64,000 bases of DNA from Citrobacter amalonaticus Y19. Its GTDB lineage: Bacteria > Pseudomonadota > Gammaproteobacteria > Enterobacterales > Enterobacteriaceae. Below the pieces are notes generated by a model. The model was not told where the DNA came from, did not search any database, and saw only the letters and a list, made by a program, of their open reading frames with translations. The translations under genes were made by a program, and so were the position numbers. Positions 1 through 6,795 of this stretch are shown piece by piece (positions within the stretch are counted from its first letter, which is position 1; each line of letters opens with the position of its first letter). The stretch lies in contig NZ_CP011132.1 in NCBI RefSeq assembly GCF_000981805.1, forward strand, positions 1,240,001-1,304,000. The letters run 5' to 3'.

Positions 1-479
1 GGTACAAATAACGATTAAAAAAATAGCACTGATATACTTTTGTCTGAGCAAGATAGATAACTCCCTGTTGTCCCACTCGGAAATAACCGACATTATAGCA
101 TCAATCAATGTATCTGGCCTGGTAATGGATTATCCCTCTGATGCTGAACCGCCAGGATTGTATTACACGTGCTGTCCATGCAGGATAGCGAGTGGAGACG
201 CTGGAAAATGCGTAAAATATGTTCACTCGTTTGCATTGCTATATCGTCAACACAATGTGTGTTTTCCGCTATGTCATCGCCGATAAGCCGTTGCTTCGTG
301 GCACTCCACATAAATTTGCGCTGAATAAGAAAGCGGGAAGGCAGTTCCAATAGCGTAAGCGACATTGCCATTTATACACTAGACGAACGTCAGTTCCTCG
401 ATCACCGCGGACCTTATAACCTTGCTTTCTGTCCGCACCGTGTCAGGAGCGGACGTTCGCCGGGTTTATGTTTACAATA
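1..479. other. Left-edge stretch without a supported gene
   Basis: Short open frames occur on both strands (up to about 88 codons), but none has a convincing ribosome binding site or a recognisable protein, and they overlap one another. The stretch is richer in A+T than the core genes further right. No RNA gene or mobile-element end was recognised. Confidence 0.5.
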
Positions 480-983
480 TTAGACACCTATCGGTTGATA
501 ACCCTGCCACTCTGGTTGATCACGACTTCCTGACTCGCAGGGGGTCAAATTAATAAAAAAATCACCTACCTTTTCCAGTAACAGGCAATCATCCACGTCC
601 TTCAGATTATCCTTATGCTGTTGGTCGGCGCCACAGAGCAGTGTCTTTAACGCTTTACTCTTAGCCTGCAGGGCATTTTCGGCCACAAACAAATCGAACT
701 CGTGTAACTCTGCAAGCGTATCAGGCCTGTAACCTCCCACATTGACGAAAAATAACTTGTTTTCTGCTCGAGAAGGCTCGGCAGACAATGTGACGGAATA
801 ACCGTCAACCCAGGTGATACGGCTGTAACCGTCAATATGAATTTTATCTTTATCGCCGAACCATGCATCGCGAAGGGCGGGCCAGGCGTCTTCTGGCTTT
901 TGGGCCGCGACAAACTGAATGTCGTGCACTTCAATATTTGATTTGCCAGCATTACCACCGATATAAAACATATACAGGTTCAT
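480..983 (-). CDS. DUF1543 domain protein
   Basis: A 167-residue soluble protein that I place in the DUF1543 family from its opening (MNLYMFYIGGNAGKSNIEVH) and its length. Family members often contain two related halves, and their biochemical role is unknown. There is no signal peptide or membrane segment. The ATG at 983 is preferred over an in-frame TTG one codon upstream because GAGG lies at normal distance from it. The gene stands alone, with no operon partner, in the accessory part of the window. The family call is from memory of the motif; the function is not known. Confidence 0.6.
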   Translation of the reverse strand: MNLYMFYIGGNAGKSNIEVHDIQFVAAQKPEDAWPALRDAWFGDKDKIHIDGYSRITWVDGYSVTLSAEPSRAENKLFFVNVGGYRPDTLAELHEFDLFVAENALQAKSKALKTLLCGADQQHKDNLKDVDDCLLLEKVGDFFINLTPCESGSRDQPEWQGYQPIGV

Positions 984-1268
984 CAATCATCCTCTTCCAA
1001 TATGGATACCGTTATGCATTTGAATACATAACGATTCGTACTGCAACCTTAAAAAGGAGAGTGCTGAGCTTATGCATTAGGGCTTTGCCCCCGAACGATA
1101 GCTGTTCTTCTCCTGGGGGCTTTGACACTGTAAGCCATAGGCATCGGCTGCAGATGGAAGCTCAGTTTCTCGTTCATAGCGGATCTTTACGACTGTAAGG
1201 ATCCAGGATTTTGATAAAATTATGTTTTTATCAGATGGTTGTGATTGTCTTGACTACTGTTTCGCCAC

Positions 1269-1397
1269 ATGCAGTGGTTCGACGCTGCGGACCTGATCGT
1301 CAAAGACATGGAAGGCGTTAACCTGCTGAAATGCTCTGAGTTTGCTGATGCGATCACAGATAAAGGTCAGAGCCAGCATGTCATCATTTCTGTTTGA
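1269..1397 (+). pseudogene. Short ORF, possible gene remnant
   Basis: An open frame of 42 codons, beginning MQWFDAADLIVKDMEGVN and ending HVIISV, sits alone between the DUF1543 gene and the cold-shock gene. The residue mix and codon use look like real protein, but a stop at 1251-1253 blocks extension upstream and I see no good ribosome binding site. It may be the tail of a deleted gene or a real micro-gene. I do not recognise the family. Confidence 0.25.
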
Positions 1398-1438
1398 ATC
1401 TATGTATATTATTTTTTGTTCGTCAGCAGAGGATTAAC

Positions 1439-1449
1439 TGACTTACAAA
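1439..1449 (+). promoter_or_regulatory. Candidate cold box at the start of the csp leader
   Basis: The sequence TGACTTACAAA resembles the cold box (TGACGTACAGA type) found near the 5' end of cspA-family leaders. It lies about 195 nt before the cspG-like ATG, so it would head a long leader like those of cspA, cspB and cspG. The promoter itself was not resolved. Confidence 0.4.
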
Positions 1450-1635
1450 ACTATACCTTGCTATGTTTGGTTAATCATGCGTTAATGGAGTTCTGGTTTG
1501 TTATGAATTTATCTGAAACAGTCACTGTAATAATCTTATTATTTGTTCCTACTGAGACTTCCCTGTCGGTTTTTTCTCTCTGATAATTTTTTTCGGACCA
1601 TTCTGCCCAAGGGCTTACTCAAAAAGGTAATGATT

Positions 1636-1848
1636 ATGTCTAACAAAATGACTGGTTTAGTTAAATGGTTCAATCCTGAAAAAGGTTTTGGTTTTATCAC
1701 TCCGAAAGATGGCAGCAAGGATGTATTCGTCCATTTCTCTGCTATCCAGAGTAACGATTTTAAGACGCTGAATGAGAATCAGGAAGTCGAGTTCAGTGTT
1801 GAACAAGGTCCAAAAGGTCCCTCGGCAGTTAATGTCGTGGCTCTTTAA
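1636..1848 (+). CDS. cspG: Cold-shock protein, CspA family (CspG/CspB type)
   Basis: A 70-residue single cold-shock domain, an OB fold that binds single-stranded nucleic acid and melts RNA structure in the cold. The aromatic RNA-binding motifs KGFGFI (residues 16-21) and VFVHF (residues 30-34) are intact, and length and sequence fit CspG/CspB. The ATG follows AAGGTAA. A leader of about 200 nt with a cold-box-like element precedes it, as in cold-induced paralogues. It is followed without a terminator by the YmcF-type ORF, so the two are probably one message. The choice of paralogue name (cspG, cspB or cspJ) is uncertain. Confidence 0.92.
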   Translation: MSNKMTGLVKWFNPEKGFGFITPKDGSKDVFVHFSAIQSNDFKTLNENQEVEFSVEQGPKGPSAVNVVAL

Positions 1849-1858
1849 GGACTCTGCT

Positions 1859-2047
1859 ATTACTAATAATATTCACTTCAGATGCCCATGCTGCCATGGG
1901 TCTCAGTACAGGACGTCGTCTTTTGATGTCACTGACAGAAATCCTTTCGGCGCGAAATGTATTTTTTGCAAAACGACAATGATAACATTCGATAATATTG
2001 CAATGTACATTCGTTCTGGTCAGTCTCCATTGGATTTCAGAAAATAA
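1859..2047 (+). CDS. ymcF: Small zinc-ribbon-like cold-shock protein, YmcF/YnfQ family, ATT start
   Basis: The frame encodes a small protein with two cysteine pairs, CPCC (residues 9-12) and CIFC (34-37), and a conserved core HGSQYRT, matching the K-12 proteins YmcF and YnfQ that follow cspG and cspI. Those proteins have 62 residues, and YnfQ is known to start at AUU. Reading from ATT at 1859 gives exactly 62 residues, and TAAGGA at 1846-1851 lies 7 nt upstream, overlapping the cspG stop codon. An alternative ATG at 1832 lies inside cspG and would give 71 residues. Translation is probably coupled to cspG. Zinc binding is inferred from the cysteines. Confidence 0.8.
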   Translation: MTNNIHFRCPCCHGSQYRTSSFDVTDRNPFGAKCIFCKTTMITFDNIAMYIRSGQSPLDFRK

Positions 2048-2053
2048 AAGCCG

Positions 2054-2080
2054 GGCTCCTTTGGGAGCCTTTTTTATTTT
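2054..2080 (+). terminator. Rho-independent terminator of the csp-ymcF message
   Basis: GGCTCC and GGAGCC form a GC-rich stem followed by TTTTTTATTTTT, just behind the ymcF-type stop codon. Confidence 0.9.
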
Positions 2081-2119
2081 TCCGCTGTTCTTATTTAACA
2101 GAATCATCACGGGATAATT

Positions 2120-2350
2120 ATGAAGAAAGTGATAGTCTTTTTTAATTCAGAATCGGCAGTCGTCGTATCAGTAATGAAGAGTGTTACTACAATAATGCGT
2201 GAGTACCCTAATGGAGAAAAAGCGCACCTGCAAGTCATGTCCGCAGGTTTTCCCTCTCTGACCGGAGATCATAAAATCGTTCATGTTGCCTCCGATCGGA
2301 CGGTTACTTCAGAAGAAATTATTGCGGCGGCATCAAAACTCTTTAAATAA
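2120..2350 (+). CDS. Small hypothetical protein (76 aa)
   Basis: Encodes a soluble protein of 76 residues that I do not recognise. It begins with a hydrophobic strand (MKKVIVFF), has an alternating pattern suggesting an alpha/beta fold, and ends with a predicted helix (EEIIAAASKLFK). GGGATAATT before the ATG gives a modest ribosome binding site. It lies between two terminators, sharing the interval with the next small ORF, and close to the cold-shock genes. There is no sign of secretion or membrane insertion. Codon use is A+T-richer than in the core genes. Confidence 0.55.
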   Translation: MKKVIVFFNSESAVVVSVMKSVTTIMREYPNGEKAHLQVMSAGFPSLTGDHKIVHVASDRTVTSEEIIAAASKLFK

Positions 2351-2559
2351 TGACTGAGAGTTTCGCGATAAACGTTACTAAAACGGTGAATTGTTGTTTG
2401 ATTCCTGAGCAAAACTAGTATAAACAATATGCACTAACCTATTGATTATTGAAACTTTACTTCATATCGTTTATAGATATCAGTGGTTGTACAAGTTATC
2501 ACATGAATCATGGAACTGCTGGGGGCATCAATGCCGTTACAGACCAGAAGAGGTGCATA

Positions 2560-2733
2560 ATGAAAATCGAAGAGTTAACAAGAAAAACTGAAGCGGATAT
2601 TTCTGATTTCATTACCAAAAAAATAGTTGAGCTCAAAAAAAAGACAGGTAAAGAAGTTTCTGATATCCAGTTTACGGCTCGGGAAAAAATGACAGGGTTG
2701 GAAAGCTATGATATCAAAATTAATCTGATCTAG
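2560..2733 (+). CDS. Small hypothetical protein (57 aa), lysine-rich
   Basis: Encodes 57 residues rich in Lys and Glu, starting MKIEELTRKTEADISDFI, probably a helix followed by a short beta hairpin. AGAGG lies at a suitable distance before the ATG, which is therefore preferred over an in-frame upstream start that would add 37 weakly protein-like residues. A strong terminator follows directly, supporting expression. The family is unknown to me. It may be co-transcribed with the 76-residue ORF upstream, or have its own promoter in the A+T-rich gap between them. Confidence 0.55.
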   Translation: MKIEELTRKTEADISDFITKKIVELKKKTGKEVSDIQFTAREKMTGLESYDIKINLI

Positions 2734-2759
2734 TTGTCGTCGACAATCAGCATGTATGA

Positions 2760-2794
2760 AAGCACCCTCTCTCTTAAGAGACGGTGCTTTTTTA
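2760..2794 (+). terminator. Rho-independent terminator after the small ORFs
   Basis: AAGCACC and GGTGCTT form the stem, with an inner TCTCT/AGAGA extension, followed by a run of T. Confidence 0.85.
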
Positions 2795-2806
2795 TTGTCA
2801 TCCGTA

Positions 2807-2829
2807 AACCACCTCCACTGGAGGTGGTT
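2807..2829. repeat. Strong perfect hairpin in the convergent gap
   Basis: AACCACCTCC and GGAGGTGGTT form a perfect 10-bp stem with a 3-nt loop. It lies 36 nt past the fdhF-type stop codon on the minus strand. There is no immediate T run, so it may protect the mRNA 3' end rather than terminate. Confidence 0.5.
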
Positions 2830-2864
2830 CCTGTTGATTTTACCTGTTGCGCGACGAGGTTGTG

Positions 2865-5012
2865 CTATTCAATCGCCTCGCAAAGTCGCGTCTTCATGTC
2901 ACGATAGGTCTGCGCGGCATAGCGTTCGGCCCATTGCTGATCGACGATCTTCTCGACCTGAACCGCACAATATTTGGTTTCCGGCGTTTTCGAGATAGGG
3001 TCGAGATTATCCTGCGTCAGTTCATTACATGCGCCAATCCACCATTGATAGGTCATGTACACTGCCCCGTGATTAATGCGTTCGGAAACATCCGCCCGAC
3101 TGATCACTTTTCCCCGACGCGAGCTGACCCACACCAGGTCGCGATGGCGAATACCCGCCTTTTGCGCATCCTGCAAGCTGATTTGCACATAGCCGGGTTC
3201 ATCGGCAAGCGCCTGCAGCGCGGCACAGTTACCGGTCATAGAACGACAGGAATAGTGACCAACTTCGCGCACCGTACACAGGACCAGCGGATACACTTCG
3301 TCAGGGACTTCCGCAGGGGCGCGCCACGGCGCAGCAAACAACTTGCCTTTACCGTCTGACGTGTCAAAACGGCTGTTTTCATACAGATACGGCGTACCGG
3401 GGTGGTCAAGGTCGGGGCAGGGCCACTGGATATGTCCCATGTCGCCCATCTTCTCGTACGTTACGCCATAGAAAAGCGGGCACAGTTCACGCATTTCATC
3501 CCAGATTCGCTGATTGTTTTCATAGTGCATGGGATAGCCCATTTCGCTGGCGAGCAGGCTGATGATTTCCCAGTCGCGTTTCACGTCACCGGCGGGGTCG
3601 ATGGCCTTTTCGAAGCGCTGGAAGCCACGATCGGCACAGGTGAATACGCCGCCGTGCTCACCCCAGGAGGTGGCGGGTAAAATCACATCCGCCATCTCGG
3701 CGGTTTTGGTCATGAAAATATCCTGTACCACGACAAAATCCAGCGCCGCGAAACCGTCGCGCACCAGCCCCAGATCGGCTTCTGTTTGCAGCGGATCTTC
3801 CCCCATGATGTAGTAGGCTTTGATTTTACCTTCCAGTGCCAGATGCGGGACTTCGGTGATGCGTGTGCCAACCTTGTCGTCCATCCGGCTGACGTCGATT
3901 CCCCAGGCACTGGCGAACTTCTCTCTGACAGCCGCATCGGTGACATCCTGATATCCCGGGAAGAGATTAGGTAATACGCCCATGTCGCAGGCTCCCTGGA
4001 CGTTGTTCTGTCCGCGAACCGGGCCGACGCCCACGTGAGGGCGCCCGAGGTTACCGGTCAGCAGCGCAAGGCTCGACAACCCGCGTACCACATCGACGGC
4101 CTGACCGAATTGCGTCACGCCCATTCCCCACATCACGGTTGCCGAAGGGGCTGCGGCAAAGGTCCGCATCGCCTGACGTACCTGTGAGGCCGGAACGCCG
4201 GTCAGGTGTTCGACGGCTTCCGGCGAATAGTCCTTAACGATTTGCCAATAGGCATCCAGTCCTTGCGTATGCTTGTGAACGTACTCTTTGTCGTAAAGTT
4301 GTTCTTCAATGAGGACGTAACCAAAGGCGTTCACCAGCGCCATATTGCAACCGTTATTCAGTTGCAGATGCTGGTCAGCGATGCGGGCGGTTTCTATGCG
4401 GCGGGGATCGCAGACGATAATTTTCGCACCATTCTGACGCGCGTTGATCACCCGACGCGCCACAATCGGGTGAGAATCTGCACAGTTGTAGCCGAAGATC
4501 AGCAAACACCTGGAGCTTTCTATGTCGCTAATGGAATTACTCATCGCGCCATTGCCCAGTGTTTCCTGGAGTCCGGCCACTGACGGTCCGTGGCACACGC
4601 GGGCACAGCAGTCCACGTTGTTGGTGTTGAGGACTGCACGGGCGAATTTCTGCATCACATAGTTAGTTTCATTTCCGGTGCCGCGTGAGGAACCGGTCGT
4701 CATAATGGCGCGCGGGCCCGCGCTGTCGCGAATTTCCAGTAAACGTCGGGCGGTATAGCGGATCGCTTCATCCCAACTGACCGGGGTAAATTTGCCGCCT
4801 TTTTGGTAGCGGATCAGCGGACGGGTGAGGCGGGGAGTCAGAAGGCGGGTGTCGTTGAGGAAGTCCCAGCCATAGTACCCTTTCAGACAAAGCTGGTTCT
4901 GGTTGGTAACGCCCTCAGCCGCTTCGGCGCGGATGATTTTGTTATTTTCAACAACAAGCTTGAGCTTGCACCCGGCCCCACAGTAGGGACAGACACTGGT
5001 GATTTTTTTCAT
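2865..5012 (-). CDS. fdhF: Formate dehydrogenase H-type molybdopterin oxidoreductase, cysteine form
   Basis: A 715-residue protein, exactly the length of E. coli FdhF, which oxidises formate to CO2 in the cytoplasm as part of formate hydrogenlyase. The [4Fe-4S] ligands are present at Cys8, Cys11, Cys15 and Cys42, and the bis-MGD-binding core is continuous. At position 140, where FdhF has selenocysteine encoded by TGA, this gene has TGC (cysteine, bases 4593-4595), followed by the conserved His141. It therefore does not need Sec decoding and should be slower than the Sec enzyme. The ATG at 5012 is chosen for its homologous start; in-frame upstream codons (to 5114) are leader. A sigma-54 promoter lies upstream. 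Whether it partners the hydrogenlyase or another acceptor cannot be seen. Confidence 0.88.
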   Translation of the reverse strand: MKKITSVCPYCGAGCKLKLVVENNKIIRAEAAEGVTNQNQLCLKGYYGWDFLNDTRLLTPRLTRPLIRYQKGGKFTPVSWDEAIRYTARRLLEIRDSAGPRAIMTTGSSRGTGNETNYVMQKFARAVLNTNNVDCCARVCHGPSVAGLQETLGNGAMSNSISDIESSRCLLIFGYNCADSHPIVARRVINARQNGAKIIVCDPRRIETARIADQHLQLNNGCNMALVNAFGYVLIEEQLYDKEYVHKHTQGLDAYWQIVKDYSPEAVEHLTGVPASQVRQAMRTFAAAPSATVMWGMGVTQFGQAVDVVRGLSSLALLTGNLGRPHVGVGPVRGQNNVQGACDMGVLPNLFPGYQDVTDAAVREKFASAWGIDVSRMDDKVGTRITEVPHLALEGKIKAYYIMGEDPLQTEADLGLVRDGFAALDFVVVQDIFMTKTAEMADVILPATSWGEHGGVFTCADRGFQRFEKAIDPAGDVKRDWEIISLLASEMGYPMHYENNQRIWDEMRELCPLFYGVTYEKMGDMGHIQWPCPDLDHPGTPYLYENSRFDTSDGKGKLFAAPWRAPAEVPDEVYPLVLCTVREVGHYSCRSMTGNCAALQALADEPGYVQISLQDAQKAGIRHRDLVWVSSRRGKVISRADVSERINHGAVYMTYQWWIGACNELTQDNLDPISKTPETKYCAVQVEKIVDQQWAERYAAQTYRDMKTRLCEAIE

Positions 5013-5110
5013 CAATAACAGACCTGTTAAAAGCTGAAATAGCGCGAATTGTGACGAAGCCAGCGCGGAGCCGCTGAAGCTTCGGGTTGTCGTCATGACG
5101 CAGGGGATAA

Positions 5111-5126
5111 GCACAATGCGTGCCAG
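5111..5126 (-). promoter_or_regulatory. Sigma-54 promoter of the fdhF-type gene
   Basis: On the minus strand CTGGCACGCATTGTGC has GG and GC separated by exactly 10 nt and matches TGGCACG-N4-TTGC at all but one base. The expected start is near 5099, about 87 nt before the ATG. E. coli fdhF is also sigma-54 dependent and activated by FhlA, so FhlA control is likely; its binding sites were not resolved. Confidence 0.75.
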
Positions 5127-5212
5127 AGTGGCAAAGTCAGCGTTGGCGCGGGCTCAGGCAGAGCCGTCAGGAGAAATGACAGTGGAATCGACATAAATGA
5201 CGAGCTGGCGTC

Positions 5213-5306
5213 AAAAAAAAGCCCGCACAGAGGCGGGCAAGAAATACTGGAAGCAATGTGAGCAATGTCGTACTAAATACCTGAGTTAATTACTCAACTA
5301 TTCAGT
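5213..5306 (-). ncRNA. ryhB-2: RyhB-2 iron-starvation small RNA (RyhB paralogue)
   Basis: The minus strand at 5271-5243 carries the conserved core of RyhB, including ACGACATTGCTCACATTGC and the following CTTCCAGTATT. A terminator follows: GCCCGC and GCGGGC stem (5221-5238) and eight T residues (5220-5213). The transcript would be about 94 nt. A promoter with a Fur box lies directly upstream. Salmonella has a second RyhB (RyhB-2, also IsrE or RfrB) near yeaQ, which is the neighbour here. RyhB RNAs pair with mRNAs of iron-using proteins through Hfq and lower their expression when iron is scarce. The exact 5' end is inferred. Confidence 0.9.
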
Positions 5307-5309
5307 AAT

Positions 5310-5342
5310 GAGAAAGATAATCTTTATCATCTAAACTTGCAA
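5310..5342 (-). promoter_or_regulatory. Promoter and Fur box of ryhB-2
   Basis: The minus strand has TTGCAA (5342-5337), a 17-nt spacer and TATCTT (5319-5314). GAGAAAGATAATCTTTATC at 5310-5328 matches 16 of 19 positions of the Fur consensus GATAATGATAATCATTATC and covers the -10 element, so Fur with iron should block it. Confidence 0.8.
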
Positions 5343-5474
5343 CCCCATCTTTTGTGGGAGAAATCAGAACGTCAAATTAAGTGATGTTCATCACAAATTT
5401 CAATTTCCTGACGATGTGCTATTCTTTTTAACGGCGAGTAAACCGCTAACGCAAAATCGATAAGCGAGGAAAAA

Positions 5475-5723
5475 ATGGGCATTATTTCATGGATTATTTT
5501 TGGTCTGATTGCAGGTATTCTGGCGAAGTGGATTATGCCTGGTAAGGATGGTGGTGGATTCTTTATGACGATCATCCTGGGGATCGTCGGTGCCGTGGTG
5601 GGGGGATGGATCAGTACTCTGCTTGGCTTTGGGAAAGTGGACGGCTTTAATTTCGGCAGCTTCGCAGTGGCGATTATTGGTGCTATCGTAGTGCTGTTTA
5701 TCTACCGAAAAATCAAAAGTTAA
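5475..5723 (+). CDS. yeaQ: Transglycosylase-associated family membrane protein YeaQ
   Basis: An 82-residue inner membrane protein of the GlsB/YeaQ/YmgE family (Pfam transglycosylase-associated). It has three hydrophobic, glycine-rich segments: roughly residues 3-20, 30-50 and 60-78, ending in a basic tail. It is nearly identical in length and sequence to K-12 YeaQ. The ATG follows GCGAGGA at good spacing. In E. coli the gene is a stationary-phase, RpoS-type gene, and CTATTCT at about 5420 would suit such a -10 element. Function is unknown; a stress-related envelope role is inferred from the family. It is divergent from ryhB-2. Confidence 0.9.
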   Translation: MGIISWIIFGLIAGILAKWIMPGKDGGGFFMTIILGIVGAVVGGWISTLLGFGKVDGFNFGSFAVAIIGAIVVLFIYRKIKS

Positions 5724-5739
5724 GCCGCAAAAATTGACT

Positions 5740-5776
5740 GACAAAAGGCGACCTGAGGGTGGCCTTTGTCATTTTT
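5740..5776 (+). terminator. Terminator after yeaQ
   Basis: GACAAAAGGC pairs with GCCTTTGTC and is followed by ATTTTTG. The A-rich left side may let it work for yoaJ on the other strand as well. Confidence 0.65.
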
Positions 5777-5785
5777 GTCCCGGCG

Positions 5786-5860
5786 TTACCACCAGCCCAG
5801 TTCGGTACCCAACACCACAACTACCGCAACGACAATCATAATCAGCGTCGTTTTTTTCAT
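5786..5860 (-). CDS. yoaJ: Tiny membrane protein YoaJ
   Basis: A 24-residue, single-span hydrophobic peptide (MKKTT start, ELGWW end) matching the K-12 small protein YoaJ. One transmembrane segment covers most of it. It starts 3 nt after the yoaK stop codon, and CAGGGG inside the end of yoaK serves as ribosome binding site, so translation is probably coupled. K-12 has the same yoaK-yoaJ pair beside yeaQ. Function is unknown. Confidence 0.88.
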   Translation of the reverse strand: MKKTTLIMIVVAVVVVLGTELGWW

Positions 5861-5863
5861 GAT

Positions 5864-5962
5864 TTACGCCCCTGGTGCGGCATAGCCACCGATAAAAAAC
5901 CAGGCCAAAAAGACCACGGCCGTAATGAAAATGACGACGGGAAACAGTATGCCCAGTCTCAT
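5864..5962 (-). CDS. yoaK: Tiny membrane protein YoaK
   Basis: A 32-residue peptide with one hydrophobic span, beginning MRLGILFPVVIF and ending GGYAAPGA, matching K-12 YoaK in length and sequence. It is an inner membrane small protein of unknown role. It forms a two-gene unit with yoaJ, convergent with yeaQ. The first codon is ATG, with a short purine stretch upstream. Confidence 0.88.
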   Translation of the reverse strand: MRLGILFPVVIFITAVVFLAWFFIGGYAAPGA

Positions 5963-6150
5963 GCGATCACCTGTCTGAATTATGCAAAGAGGTGCAAGGA
6001 TAACAGGGGTTAATGGGTGACAAAAGGGGTTTTATCCTCGCGCTTTTCGCTTATTCTGCGAGCGGGAAGGGCGTGACAGGCAGGCACCCGGCAGGCTATC
6101 ATTTCTCGGATTTATCTTAACCAGAGTCGCGAGAGCGCAACGAGAGAAGT

Positions 6151-6462
6151 ATGTTCCAGTTAAAGCCGGGCACCCTGGCGCTAATAATCGGTGCGAAAAC
6201 GTCCGCCGGACGCTGCAATATAGGCAAGTCGGTTGAATTATTTCATCTCTGCCAGCCGGGCGAAATATTTATTAACCCTGTGAATGGATTTACCACGATG
6301 CTGCCGAAAGAGACGCCGCGTGCGCTCTGGCTGGTGACGGGGGAGGTGGTGTCGGCAAGTGGGCAGCAGGGTTTTGCCTGGGTGAGATCGGAACACCTGA
6401 TGCCACTGCTGCCGGATACTCATCCTGAGGCGACAAACACCCGCGAATCACAACTCGCGTAG
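6151..6462 (+). CDS. Hypothetical protein (103 aa) at the yeaP/yoaF position
   Basis: A soluble protein of 103 residues that I do not recognise. The first 75 residues look like a compact beta-rich fold (LALIIGAKTSAGRCNIGKSV, then PGEIFINPVN), and the last 20 look disordered. GAGAGAAGT precedes the ATG. It ends 15 nt inside the 3' end of yeaO, which is read convergently. In K-12 this interval holds yoaF and the diguanylate cyclase gene yeaP, so this gene either replaced them or arrived separately. No nucleotide-binding motif can be claimed. Confidence 0.6.
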   Translation: MFQLKPGTLALIIGAKTSAGRCNIGKSVELFHLCQPGEIFINPVNGFTTMLPKETPRALWLVTGEVVSASGQQGFAWVRSEHLMPLLPDTHPEATNTRESQLA

Positions 6463-6795
6463 CCAGTCCGCCAGCACAAGGGCGTGATTCTGTTCGCTGT
6501 TTTTGGCGGCATACAGCAGTGTCAGCGTCTGCTGGCGGGCAATCTGCGCCAGTCGCTCGCCTTCTTGCTTCTGCGTGGCGAGCTCCGCGCGGTACAACTC
6601 AGTAAAATGATGAAAATCAATCGTTTCGGCGTGAAAAGCTTTGCGCAGTTCTGTCGAAGGGGTGAGGTCTTTGACCCACTCATCCAACGCGAGATTCGCT
6701 TTTTTGATCCCGCGCGGCCATAGCCGGTCAACCAGAACCCGGTAGCCATCGCTGTCCTCTGCCGGGTCGTAGACGCGTTTACACTGAATATTCAT
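6448..6795 (-). CDS. yeaO: DUF488 family protein YeaO
   Basis: A 115-residue soluble protein matching K-12 YeaO (DUF488), beginning MNIQCKRVYDPAE with the family motif DRLWPRGI at about residues 24-31. The biochemical role is unknown; the motif suggests a nucleic acid- or nucleotide-related fold but no catalytic residue is established. The ATG at 6795 is chosen because it matches the known length and lies after AGAGAGA. The first 17 nt overlap the end of the DUF523 gene upstream, so the two are a translationally coupled pair. Confidence 0.9.
   Translation of the reverse strand: MNIQCKRVYDPAEDSDGYRVLVDRLWPRGIKKANLALDEWVKDLTPSTELRKAFHAETIDFHHFTELYRAELATQKQEGERLAQIARQQTLTLLYAAKNSEQNHALVLADWLREL

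Noticed and set aside
68..371. Overlapping short ORFs on both strands at the left edge
   Set aside because: No ribosome binding site, no protein-like composition, and mutually overlapping; treated as chance frames.
863..1198. 111-codon ORF on the plus strand
   Set aside because: Overlaps the start of the DUF1543 gene on the other strand and has a low-quality, Cys/Arg/Ser-rich sequence; no homology recognised.
5013..5114. N-terminal extension of the fdhF-type protein
   Set aside because: FdhF begins at MKKITSVCPYCG; the extension lies downstream of the predicted sigma-54 start only in part and has no ribosome binding site.
5381..5394. GTGATGTTCATCAC palindrome upstream of yeaQ as a CRP site
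   Set aside because: It fits the GTGA-N6-TCAC core, but the promoter distance is unknown and no functional link was found; kept out of the feature list as unproven.
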